Origin: Candidatus Gastranaerophilales bacterium
Lineage (GTDB): Bacteria; Cyanobacteriota; Vampirovibrionia; Gastranaerophilales; Gastranaerophilaceae
Length of the DNA stretch: 64,000 nt
Assembly (NCBI GenBank): GCA_910587815.1
Contig: CAJUNK010000014.1
Location: 5,755-69,754, forward strand
Reading direction: 5' to 3'
Below, piece by piece: positions 35,301-43,946 of this stretch. The notes below the pieces were generated by a model that was given only the letters and a program-made list of their open reading frames with translations, was not told where the DNA came from and ran no database searches. Every line of letters starts with the position of its first letter. The stretch's first letter is position 1. Position numbers and translations under genes: made by a program.

Positions 35301-36530
35301 TTAGCCAGCTATAAAATAATTACCGCCAGCTTGTTTTATTAAAGCGTTAAGTTCCATTGATGTCAAGCTCACCATTAAATCATTAATGCCAATATTTAAA
35401 ATTATGCTTAAATCTTCCATATTTTTTGGACCAAGGGCTATCTCATCATAAATTTTCTTTTCAATTTCATTTAATTTCGGCGCCTCTTTTTCATCTAATA
35501 CAATATCCCAATTTAGAGCTTCTAGAATATCTTCACCCTTTGTTACCATTGAAGCACCATTTTTTAAAAGATAATAGACACCTTCTGTATTTGGATTTGA
35601 AATAAGTCCAGGAATGCACATTAATTCTCTGCCATATTCTAAAGTAAGCCTGGCACTTATCATGGCACCGGATTTTATCCTGGCTTCTGCCACTACTGTG
35701 CCCAATGCCATTCCTGTTACAATTCTATTCCTTTGTGGAAACTGGTGCGGTAATGGCGGTGTTTCATAAGGATATTCTGTAAATATAAGTCCAGCGCCTT
35801 CTTCAATTTTTTTATAAAGATTTTTATTTGAATTAGGATATTGAAATTTAAACCCTGAACCAATAACCCCTATTGTTTTCAGGCCATTTTCTATTGCAGC
35901 ACTATGACTTTTTGCATCAATTCCTTCTGCAAGCCCTGAAATTATTACAATATCAAGACCCCTAAATTCCGAAATTATAGATGCCAGTGCTTCTTTTGCA
36001 CTTAATGAAGCTTTTCTTGAACCCACAAAAGCAACAACTCTATCAAAATTTATATCAGCAAAATTCCCTTTATAATAAAGCATTAAAGGAAAATCAGGAA
36101 TATTTTTTAAAATTTTAGGATATCTTTCATCATTGTATGTTATATATCCTATTTTTTCTTTATCTTGCAAGATTTTAAAATCAGAATAAATTTTATTTAG
36201 GTCTATTTCATCCCTTCTTTTTAAAAAATCTCTAGGAACAGTGATTTCACCCATATAATATTCACTAAAAAGGGATAAATCTTCTTTTGTGGCATTGAAT
36301 GTTTTTTCAATATCATAATCAAAATATTCAAACAATTTTGCCTTAAACAATGGGCTAATGATTATTTCGCTCATTGCAAGGAAAAATTTGTCTTTTTGAT
36401 TGCAGGCCGTATCATTTACAGGAAGCTTGCCCTGAACTATTCGTCTTCTTCCTCTAGAAATTCTTCCTCCAGCAGGCCTTCTGTTGTCTCCTCTGCTTGT
36501 TCCTCTATCATTTCCTCTATTGGGGGACAT
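35301..36530 (-). CDS. dprA: DNA processing protein DprA with Arg/Gly-rich extension
   Basis: DprA loads RecA on incoming single-stranded DNA in transformation. The Rossmann core is VVAFVGSRKASLSAKEALAS, then VIISGLAEGIDAKSHSAAIE, GVIGSGFKFQYP, QRNRIVTGMALGTVVAEA and SGAMISARLTLEYGRELM; the C-terminal winged helix includes LNIGINDLMVSLTSMEL. The first 35 residues (MSPNRGNDRGTSRGDNRRPA, then RISRGRRR) are coded on the same DNA as the acidic tail of the upstream TPR protein. AAAGGAATT stands before the ATG at 36530; the next in-frame ATG (36374) has no such site and would cut into the conserved helix KFFLAM. Confidence 0.9.
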   Translation of the reverse strand: MSPNRGNDRGTSRGDNRRPAGGRISRGRRRIVQGKLPVNDTACNQKDKFFLAMSEIIISPLFKAKLFEYFDYDIEKTFNATKEDLSLFSEYYMGEITVPRDFLKRRDEIDLNKIYSDFKILQDKEKIGYITYNDERYPKILKNIPDFPLMLYYKGNFADINFDRVVAFVGSRKASLSAKEALASIISEFRGLDIVIISGLAEGIDAKSHSAAIENGLKTIGVIGSGFKFQYPNSNKNLYKKIEEGAGLIFTEYPYETPPLPHQFPQRNRIVTGMALGTVVAEARIKSGAMISARLTLEYGRELMCIPGLISNPNTEGVYYLLKNGASMVTKGEDILEALNWDIVLDEKEAPKLNEIEKKIYDEIALGPKNMEDLSIILNIGINDLMVSLTSMELNALIKQAGGNYFIAG

Positions 36531-37444
36531 TCATTTAATTCCTTTAAAATAGCGTATTTATTAAAAGATAAACTTGAATCATTCTTTAGGGCCAATTCCA
36601 AACAATTTCTATACCCTTTTAAATCTTGTTTTAATTCATAAATTTTAGCATAAAGAAAATAAAAATCCCCGCTTTCTGTTAAATTTTCTTTCATCTCATT
36701 TAACACTTCAATTGCAGTATCAAGATCGTTAATTTTTATGTAAAGTTGTGTTAATAATTTATAAGCTTCTTTATCTTTAGGGTTTTTTTCAATAGTTAAA
36801 TTCAGCATTATAATAGCATTTTCTATATCATTCCTTTCATAGAAAATCTGCCCTAAATTAAAATACGCCCAGGAATAACTTTCAGAAAGCTCTATCACTT
36901 TTTTATATTCTTCAACAGCTTTATCTGTTTCTCCTATCTTTTTATACATATTTGCAAGGTGAAAATGGGCAAAATAATCACCATAATTATATTCTATAGC
37001 CTTTTTAAAACATTTTATAGCATTTTCCGTTTCATCTTTTTTTGCAAAAAGACAACCGATACAAAAAAATGAATTTGAATCCTCATTTTCAAGGCAAATT
37101 ACCTTTTTAAACTGAGACATAGCCTCATCATCCATTCCCAAAGTTTCATAGATGAGAGCTAGGTTATACAAAAAATCAGGCTCATCTTCTTTTAATTTAA
37201 CCGCTTTAGTGTAAGCATCCAGTGCAAATTTAAACTGCTTTAATTTTTCCCAGCAAATTCCTATATTAAAATAAAGATTTGGATCATTTGGAAAGGTGTT
37301 TGAAAGATAGTTCAAATGTTTTAAAGCCATCATATCAAACCCCATATCAAGACACATTACGGCAAGTTCACGCCTTGCTTGGAAATTTGTAGGATCATTG
37401 TCTATTGTTTTTTTAAGATTTTCAAACCTTTGTACATCATTCAT
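36437..37444 (-). CDS. TPR-repeat protein with acidic tail
   Basis: The 335-residue cytoplasmic protein has about eight tetratricopeptide repeats, for example PNLYFNIGICWEKLKQFKFA, DFLYNLALIYETLGMDDEAM, FFCIGCLFAKKDETENAIKC and WAYFNLGQIFYERNDIENAI. It ends with a Glu-rich tail (IEEQAEETTEGLLEEEFLEE). It is a scaffold with an unknown partner. The acidic tail is encoded on the same 94 nt as the Arg/Gly-rich start of DprA, so a functional link with DprA is possible. Confidence 0.85.
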   Translation of the reverse strand: MNDVQRFENLKKTIDNDPTNFQARRELAVMCLDMGFDMMALKHLNYLSNTFPNDPNLYFNIGICWEKLKQFKFALDAYTKAVKLKEDEPDFLYNLALIYETLGMDDEAMSQFKKVICLENEDSNSFFCIGCLFAKKDETENAIKCFKKAIEYNYGDYFAHFHLANMYKKIGETDKAVEEYKKVIELSESYSWAYFNLGQIFYERNDIENAIIMLNLTIEKNPKDKEAYKLLTQLYIKINDLDTAIEVLNEMKENLTESGDFYFLYAKIYELKQDLKGYRNCLELALKNDSSLSFNKYAILKELNECPPIEEMIEEQAEETTEGLLEEEFLEEEDE

Positions 37445-37466
37445 GGTTTATATTTTATCACTACGC

Positions 37467-37778
37467 ACCCCACCTGTCACCTTGAACTTACCGTTGCTTT
37501 GAAATGAAAAATATGTAAAAAATACTTGCAGCCTTCAATATAAATTTTCATACAGTTAAGCATAGTGAATAATAACATCTTAGCAAATGTATATAGCGAG
37601 TATGTTTGAGAAAGGTGCCAACCTGATTATTATATTGGCACCGACGAGTTTGCGAGCAATAAAAGATGAGCTTAGATGTTATATGAACGGGCGACCACCT
37701 GTATGAAAATTTATGTTGAATGGCTAGGATAGAAACTTTATCAGATTCTAAAACAAGTTCAGGATGACGGGTGGGGGT
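37467..37778. repeat. nested inverted-repeat (foldback) element
   Basis: This gene-free gap of about 470 nt holds nested inverted repeats. Outer arms are 37467-37489 and 37755-37778 (GTCA..TGAACTT type). Middle arms are 37534-37555 and 37699-37720, 22 nt with one mismatch (left arm TTCAATATAAATTTTCATAC...). Inner arms are TAACATCTTAGC (37573-37584) and GCTTAGATGTTA (37670-37681). The central stem is GGTGCCAA (37614-37621) with TTGGCACC (37635-37642). The outer arm resembles the REP-like GTCAT(T/C)CTGAACTTGTTTT family also seen at 60985. No gene is supported; a MITE-like or REP-based element fits best. Confidence 0.65.
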
Positions 37779-37916
37779 AAGGATGACAGAGTGGAGTTCA
37801 GCATGTCAGCTGCTCATTAAACAAAGTAAACAAACTTAGATATAATTAAAAAATAACTATAGGACACATTACAACCCTATAGTTACTCATTAAAATATAT
37901 TTAGCAATGGTGCTTG

Positions 37917-38330
37917 TTAATCCTCTAAATCCATTGCATCTAAATCCAGCACATGACCTTCAATTGCATCATCATCAGATACAGCATCGGTATCTTGTAC
38001 AATTTTTTCAATTACAAGCTGCGCCATATCAAGAGCCACTTTCTGCCTTGTTTCTTCATCGCATCTTTCAAGCATTTGAATTGCAGTTCTTACTGTTGCA
38101 TCCAAATCATACCATCTGTTTGTACCTTTTTGAATAAGTCCATCTTCTACAGCGCCCACAATATCTTCAATGTTTGAAAATTCGTTATTGTTTATATTGT
38201 GTTCTATTATTACCTTGATTAAATTTAAGGCAACAGCAATTTGGCTTGCATCATCAGAGCTTGCAAGAGTGCGCATTGACATTGAAAGCACAGGGTCTTT
38301 GTCATACCAGCGTGAATAATATTCATTCAT
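37917..38330 (-). CDS. acidic helical hypothetical protein
   Basis: The 137-residue protein is mostly helical: VLSMSMRTLASSDDASQIAV, ALNLIKVIIEHNINNNEF, IEDIVGAVEDGLIQKGTNRW and DATVRTAIQMLERCDEETRQ. It has a strongly acidic C-terminus (VSDDDAIEGHVLDLDAMDLE). There is no signal peptide or membrane segment. No known family is recognised. It precedes no obvious partner, with fixX 63 nt upstream on the same strand. Confidence 0.75.
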   Translation of the reverse strand: MNEYYSRWYDKDPVLSMSMRTLASSDDASQIAVALNLIKVIIEHNINNNEFSNIEDIVGAVEDGLIQKGTNRWYDLDATVRTAIQMLERCDEETRQKVALDMAQLVIEKIVQDTDAVSDDDAIEGHVLDLDAMDLED

Positions 38331-38393
38331 ATATTTTATATCTCCTCAGATTTATACATCTAAAAAATTAGTTTGGTTTAGTTGGTCTCTAAA

Positions 38394-38711
38394 TCAGCTG
38401 AATTTATATGTGATGCCGCATCCTGATTTTGGATATCTCCAATCGATTGCACCATACGGACAAGCAATTCTGCAAGCACCGCATTCAAGGCAATTTTCAT
38501 ATTCAACACTGATGTCTTCTATTGTAACATTATTTTTATCTGCACTAATTGGATTTTGACTTGAAATGCTTTGTTTATAAACATTTGCAGGACAAATTTT
38601 TAAACAAACTTTATCTTCACAAACTTTGCAAATCTCTTTATTTAAAATTAAATGCGATTGCGAATCTGTATTATATTTATTATTCAAAAGTTTTTTTTCT
38701 ATATCTGTCAT
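38394..38711 (-). CDS. fixX: FixX-like ferredoxin
   Basis: FixX is a small ferredoxin of the FixABCX electron-bifurcating complex. The 105-residue protein has one well-formed cluster motif CLECGACRIACPYGAIDW and an N-terminal CKVCEDKVCLKICPANVYK, the pattern of FixX and of the ETF:quinone oxidoreductase tail. The end PKSGCGITYKFS is typical (GVQYRFG-like). It follows fixC on the minus strand; fixA and fixB are not in the window. Confidence 0.9.
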   Translation of the reverse strand: MTDIEKKLLNNKYNTDSQSHLILNKEICKVCEDKVCLKICPANVYKQSISSQNPISADKNNVTIEDISVEYENCLECGACRIACPYGAIDWRYPKSGCGITYKFS

Positions 38712-38789
38712 ATTTTATGCCCTTCTTGCGCCTTGCCTTATTGTTATGTGCTGATATAAGCCATTTGCTGCAAAGCTTCATTACAGTAT

Positions 38790-40187
38790 TCAGCAAATAA
38801 TATCAAAAAACAAGCGTGCCGCTGCTTTTATATCTCTAAAAATTTCTATTATGCTTCTTTGAGTGAAAAATTTACCAGCAAATGCCCTAAATTTACCTTT
38901 TTTAGGCTTGTTATCTACGCAGTGCAAAGTGTGAAAAAATTCACCCATTTTATCTGGATAATATTTTAAGAAAGAATTTTTCCTAGAATAAATAGTTTCC
39001 ACCACATTTCTGTAAGATTTTAAATCTTTTAATACAAAACTTCTTCTTAATTTTTCTTCATATATCTTTAAAACATTATACTTATAATTATCTAAATTCA
39101 GTGCAATAATTGCAGTTTCGCCTGCCAGTTTACCACTTTCAATTGCAAAATTTGTACCTTCAAAATGTGCACTGTTGATTAATCCTGCTGCATCTCCCGC
39201 TATCATAACACCTGAAGCATAAAGCTTTGGCAGATTTTTATATCCACCCTCAGGAATTAAATGAGCTGAATATTCACATGTTTCAGCATCTTTTATCAGA
39301 TTTTTAATTGTTGGATGCGATTTTAATTTTTCAAGTAAATCATTAGGATTTATTTTGTACTGAGATAAATCCTCTAAAGAAACACCCAAACCTAACGATA
39401 TCATATCATTAAAGGTATATAAAAAGCTTATTGCAAATGGTGTGATAGGTTTTTTATTATTTTTATTTAAACAAAATTTACCCATTTTAGCAGCTTTTGA
39501 GGAATTATCATCAACTTCATTTGTAGTGTAAAAATCAGTTAATCCTCCAAAAAATTCATACATTGCGCCTTCTTTGGAATTTTTTTCCAAATGAAACCTT
39601 TCTTCCATAATATTTTTATCAAGTTTCAATGTTTCTTTCACAGAAAGCACCATATCTTTTGGAAAATATTCAGCACGCAAACCAATTTCACGCGCAAGCA
39701 AAGAATTCGCCCCGTCAGCAATAATAACAATGGGTGCAAAATATTTTTCCTGTTCTGTTTTTACACCAATAACAGTGCCATTTTTAAATATCAGTTTTTT
39801 TACCAAAGTTCTTGGAGCAAAGAAAACACCTTCTTTTTTAGCCTCTTCTACAAGCCAGGTATCAAATTTCGGCCTCAAAACAGTAGCGGTTGTTTTATCA
39901 TCAAAATTTTGCGCCTTTATATCAATTGAACCGTTATCATTTAAAAAAGAGTATGTATGATTTACCATAAATCTTTCATACGGGGCATTTTGATAAGTTT
40001 CAGGCAGAATGGACTTTATAGAATTTAAATATACCGCCCCGCCAAACATATTTTTGGAACCAAAATTTGCCGCTCTTTCTAAAACGACAACATTTTTACC
40101 CCCTCTTTTAATCGTAAGAGCCGCGCTAATACCCGCAGGGCCTGCACCTATAACTATTGCATCAATATTGTGTTGTTTTCTCTCCAT
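38790..40187 (-). CDS. fixC: FixC-like FAD-dependent oxidoreductase
   Basis: FixC is the flavoprotein-dehydrogenase subunit of FixABCX, passing electrons from ETF (FixAB) to quinone and ferredoxin. The 465 residues show the FAD site IVIGAGPAGISAALTIKRGG and VLERAANFGSKNMFGGAVYL, then APIVIIADGANSLLAREIGL and the second FAD motif SGVMIAGDAAGLINSAHFEG. The C-terminal basic region is less conserved. It is adjacent to fixX, fitting the complex known from non-photosynthetic cyanobacterial relatives. Confidence 0.9.
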   Translation of the reverse strand: MERKQHNIDAIVIGAGPAGISAALTIKRGGKNVVVLERAANFGSKNMFGGAVYLNSIKSILPETYQNAPYERFMVNHTYSFLNDNGSIDIKAQNFDDKTTATVLRPKFDTWLVEEAKKEGVFFAPRTLVKKLIFKNGTVIGVKTEQEKYFAPIVIIADGANSLLAREIGLRAEYFPKDMVLSVKETLKLDKNIMEERFHLEKNSKEGAMYEFFGGLTDFYTTNEVDDNSSKAAKMGKFCLNKNNKKPITPFAISFLYTFNDMISLGLGVSLEDLSQYKINPNDLLEKLKSHPTIKNLIKDAETCEYSAHLIPEGGYKNLPKLYASGVMIAGDAAGLINSAHFEGTNFAIESGKLAGETAIIALNLDNYKYNVLKIYEEKLRRSFVLKDLKSYRNVVETIYSRKNSFLKYYPDKMGEFFHTLHCVDNKPKKGKFRAFAGKFFTQRSIIEIFRDIKAAARLFFDIIC

Positions 40188-40320
40188 AATTTATAATTAT
40201 ACAATCAATCAATTATTATTACAATTAAGTTATAGGGGGCAAATTTTTGTTTATACACGAAAAGTTTTTATGTTAAAATTTATCCTAAAGAATATGTATA
40301 AATATTAAGGAATATAAAGT

Positions 40321-43032
40321 ATGGAAACTAAACCCCAAACTTGCAATATCATAACAAGTGCCCCAAAAACCTGCGATGAAATTAGAGAAGCATTTTTAAG
40401 TTTTTTTGAAAATAAACACCAGCACACAAGGGTAAAAAGTTCATCACTGGTGCCGAATAACCCTACAATTTTACTTACTACAGCAGGTATGGTGCAGTTT
40501 ATTCCATATTTTTTAGGGCTTGAAACCCCACCATACAAGCCTCACAGGGCAACTTCCTGCCAAAAATGTGCACGTGCCGGCGGAAAGGATTCTGATATTG
40601 AAAATGTAGGCCGCACCCCGCGCCACCACACGTTTTTTGAGATGCTTGGAAATTTCAGCTTTGGGGATTATTTTAAAGAAGAAATTATTCCCTGGTCTTG
40701 GGATTTTGTAACAAACTATTTAGGCCTTGATAAAGATAGATTGTGGATTACAATCTATGAAAATGACGATGAAGCAGGCGAAATTTGGCAAAAAGCGGGT
40801 GTACCCAAAGAAAGAATTTTAAAAAAAGGTAAAAAAGATAATTTTTGGGGCCCTGTAGGTATTTCAGGCTCCTGCGGACCATGCAGCGAAATTCATTATG
40901 ATTTAGGAGAACATTTGAAATGTTCCGATGATTGTTCAATTGCAACCTGTGAATGCAACAGATGGGTAGAAATTTGGAACCTTGTATTTACAGAACTTTT
41001 CCAGGATGAAAAGGGTAATTTAGTGCCGCTAGAAAAGAAAAATGTTGATACTGGAATGGGGCTGGAGCGTATAGCAATGGTATGCCAAAATGTAGCTTCT
41101 ACCTTTGAAACAGACCTTTTAAAGCAAATTTTAGATGAAGTTTGCAAAATTTCAGGCAAAAAATATGGCGAAAATGAAAAAACAGATATTTCATTAAGAA
41201 TTATTACAGACCATACAAGATGTGTAAGCTTTTTAATTGCAGATGGCGTAACCCCTTCAAATGAAGGCAGAGGTTATGTTTTAAGGATGATTTTAAGACG
41301 TGCATTACGCCATGGGTATATGCTAGGTTTAGAACTCCCATTCTTGGAACCAGTTGTAAACAGGGTGATTAAGCTATACAAAGATGCATATCCTGAATTA
41401 GCCGAAAAGGCTGAAAAAATTAAAAAAACAATTCTTCTTGAAGAAGAAAGATTTAAAATGACTTTGCAGCGTGGATACAGCCTGATGGAAGAAATTTTAA
41501 ATACAATGAAAGCCAAGGGAGAAAAACTTGTATCAGGTGATAATTGTTTCAAACTCTATGATACATACGGTTTTCCACTTGAATTAACACGTGAAATTGC
41601 TGTTGAAAACTTTATGGATGTAGATGAAGAAGCATTCAAAACCCTTATGGCAGAACAGAAAGAGCGTGCAAGGGCATCTATGCAAAAGGTAGTTTTAGCT
41701 GATGATAAAAATTATACTGATAAACCTGCGACAAATTTTGTCGGATACACGCAAAATGAAGCAAAGGCACAGGTTTTAGCTATTATAAAGGATGGAAACC
41801 CTGTAGAATGCACAAATGAAGACGATGTAGCAGATGTAATCCTTGATACCACACCGTTTTACGCTGAATCAGGCGGACAAATCGGTGATAGCGGGGTTTT
41901 AGAGCTTTCAAATGGGACATGTGTTGAAGTTTTAAAAACCTTTAAGGTTCAAAATGTTTATGCTCACAGGGTTTTAGGGGCTATAAACGTGTCAGACATA
42001 GTTGTAGCAAGAATTGATGACAAAAAACGCGAAGAAATCAAGCGTCATCACTCTTTGGCACATCTTTTGCAGGCTGCATTAATCTCTGTGCTTGGAAAAG
42101 AGGTGCATCAGGCAGGTTCCCAGGTGGAAGAAAGCAGAACTAGGTATGATTTTTCGTTTGACCGTGCAATGACACATGATGAAATCGCCAAAACCGAAGC
42201 TATGATTAATTCTTGGATAAATGAAGGTTTAATTGGCAAAACAGAAATTATGGATTTAGAAGAAGCCAAAAATACAGGCGCTATGGCGCTTTTTGGAGAA
42301 AAATACGGCGATAAAGTACGCGTAGTAAGCTTTTTAGATAACAAAAACTCTGATAATTGCGTATCCAAAGAACTTTGCGGAGGCTGCCATGTGGATAATA
42401 CAAAAGATTTGCGTCTTGCAAAAATTGTTTCAGAAGGCGCAAGCTCGGCAGGAGTGCGTAGAATAGAGATTTTATGTTCAAATTCAGCATTTGAATATTT
42501 AGCTAAAAAGGCCGCCCAGATTGATGAAATAGCCCATAAATACAAATTAAAATCTGATGAAGTTCTTGATAAAATTGAAAAACTAACAGAAGAAAATAAG
42601 GCCCAAAATGCCCGCATAGCAGAGCTTGAAGCTCAAATTGCAAACAGCAGATTCGAAAGCATGGCAAATCACGCCCAGGATATACCTTTAGAGGATGGAA
42701 AATCCGGAAAGCTTTTCATATCACTAATTGAGGACCACAATCCAAATGCATTAAAATTTGGTTTAGAAATGTTTTCTAAAAAATTGGGCGAATCAATTAT
42801 TATATTATGCTCTAAAAAGCCCGATAATGCTGGTTTTATCCTTGTAAAGGTATCTGATGCCTTCACAAAAAAAGGAATTGGCGCAGGCGACATTGTTTCA
42901 AAAATCACAAAAGCCTGCGATGGCAAAGGCGGTGGAAAACCAGCTATGGCACAGGGTTCAGCAAAAAATATCAGCAACATAAAAGAAGTTTTTGCTGAAA
43001 TTGAAGATGAAATTAAAAATAAATTAAAATAA
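40321..43032 (+). CDS. alaS: alanyl-tRNA synthetase
   Basis: Charges tRNA-Ala and proofreads Ser/Gly. The 903-residue protein has the class II catalytic domain (RVKSSSLVPNNPTILLTTAG, RHHTFFEMLGNFSFGDYFKE, NLVFTELFQDEKG, DTGMGLERIAMV). The editing domain has zinc ligands HHSLAHLLQAAL and CGGCHVDNTKDL, and a C-Ala domain follows (KGGGKPAMAQGSAKN). A TGTTAAAAT extended -10 box (40272-40280) and AAGGAATATAAAG come before the ATG. Confidence 0.97.
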   Translation: METKPQTCNIITSAPKTCDEIREAFLSFFENKHQHTRVKSSSLVPNNPTILLTTAGMVQFIPYFLGLETPPYKPHRATSCQKCARAGGKDSDIENVGRTPRHHTFFEMLGNFSFGDYFKEEIIPWSWDFVTNYLGLDKDRLWITIYENDDEAGEIWQKAGVPKERILKKGKKDNFWGPVGISGSCGPCSEIHYDLGEHLKCSDDCSIATCECNRWVEIWNLVFTELFQDEKGNLVPLEKKNVDTGMGLERIAMVCQNVASTFETDLLKQILDEVCKISGKKYGENEKTDISLRIITDHTRCVSFLIADGVTPSNEGRGYVLRMILRRALRHGYMLGLELPFLEPVVNRVIKLYKDAYPELAEKAEKIKKTILLEEERFKMTLQRGYSLMEEILNTMKAKGEKLVSGDNCFKLYDTYGFPLELTREIAVENFMDVDEEAFKTLMAEQKERARASMQKVVLADDKNYTDKPATNFVGYTQNEAKAQVLAIIKDGNPVECTNEDDVADVILDTTPFYAESGGQIGDSGVLELSNGTCVEVLKTFKVQNVYAHRVLGAINVSDIVVARIDDKKREEIKRHHSLAHLLQAALISVLGKEVHQAGSQVEESRTRYDFSFDRAMTHDEIAKTEAMINSWINEGLIGKTEIMDLEEAKNTGAMALFGEKYGDKVRVVSFLDNKNSDNCVSKELCGGCHVDNTKDLRLAKIVSEGASSAGVRRIEILCSNSAFEYLAKKAAQIDEIAHKYKLKSDEVLDKIEKLTEENKAQNARIAELEAQIANSRFESMANHAQDIPLEDGKSGKLFISLIEDHNPNALKFGLEMFSKKLGESIIILCSKKPDNAGFILVKVSDAFTKKGIGAGDIVSKITKACDGKGGGKPAMAQGSAKNISNIKEVFAEIEDEIKNKLK

Positions 43033-43055
43033 AATTTATGTAAAAAATTTAAAAT

Positions 43056-43114
43056 GGGCAGAATTTTCCAAAAAATTTAACCGCACGTTAAAAAATTTGG
43101 CAGCTGCCCTTTTT
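43056..43114. terminator. terminator between convergent alaS and rsmI
   Basis: GGGCAG (43056-43061) and CTGCCC (43104-43109) pair around a 42-nt A/T-rich loop, followed by TTTTT (43110-43114). The long loop makes it less certain. Confidence 0.45.
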
Positions 43115-43928
43115 ATTTTTTCAGCAGAATTTCCTTAATTTTATTGCGCGGCAAGCCAAAAAGTAAATTCATAACGCCAACAATATCTCTATCAGAAAGT
43201 TTAAGCCCTTTTAGGGTTTGAATTTTATCTAAAATTTCATCGTTTTCATGTTTTTTTTCATCCAAAGCATAGAGCATGCAAGCAATTTCGCCTTTTAAGA
43301 TATGCGCTTTATAGTATTCAAGCAGGTTTTGGGCAGTGTCAACTTTTATTTCTTCGAATTTTTTAGTCAACTCGCGTCCAATTGCAATTTTACGGTCTTT
43401 TTGGAGGTTTGAAATAATGGAAAGTGTTTCTAGAAGCCGATTTGGGCTTTCATAAAATACTAAATTCTCGCATGCTTCCTGTTTCAGCAAAATTTCAATT
43501 TGTGATTTATGTCTTGGCAAAAAACCAATAAACTTAAAAGCCTCTTCCTGTCTTGGTATAGAGGATAATAACGCCATAATTGCAGATGCCCCAACAACAG
43601 GCACCACATCAATACCTTCTAAACGCGCATCAGAAACAAGTTTTACACCAGGATCAGAAATTAAAGGAGTCCCCGCATCAGAAACCAAAGCCACATCTTG
43701 ACCAGCTTTCAATCTATCAATAAAAAATTGTGATTTTTCAGATTCTGAAAATTTGTGATAACTTTCTAAAGGCGTTTTTATACTGTATTTTTCGCAAAGA
43801 ATTTTTGTATTTCTTGTGTCCTCACATGCAATAATATCAACATTTTGCAGGGTTTCAACGGCACGAAACGTAATATCAGAGAGGTTTCCAATGGGTGTTG
43901 ATACTATAAAAAGCTTGCCTGATACCAT
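43113..43928 (-). CDS. rsmI: 16S rRNA 2'-O-methyltransferase RsmI
   Basis: Methylates the ribose of C1402 in 16S rRNA. The 271-residue SAM-dependent tetrapyrrole-methylase-fold enzyme has GKLFIVSTPIGNLSDITFRA, IIACEDTRNTKILCEKYSI, DVALVSDAGTPLISDPGVKL and VVPVVGASAIMALLSSI; GFLPRHKSQIE and VFYESPNRLLETL follow. All are RsmI signatures. It is 18 nt downstream of cysS. Confidence 0.95.
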   Translation of the reverse strand: MVSGKLFIVSTPIGNLSDITFRAVETLQNVDIIACEDTRNTKILCEKYSIKTPLESYHKFSESEKSQFFIDRLKAGQDVALVSDAGTPLISDPGVKLVSDARLEGIDVVPVVGASAIMALLSSIPRQEEAFKFIGFLPRHKSQIEILLKQEACENLVFYESPNRLLETLSIISNLQKDRKIAIGRELTKKFEEIKVDTAQNLLEYYKAHILKGEIACMLYALDEKKHENDEILDKIQTLKGLKLSDRDIVGVMNLLFGLPRNKIKEILLKK

Positions 43929-43946
43929 TTTACCCCTTTTTAAATT

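Noticed and set aside
37445..37916. A tRNA gene in the foldback gap
   Set aside because: No T-loop GGTTCGA-type sequence or acceptor pairing of tRNA type was found; the folding is one long hairpin.
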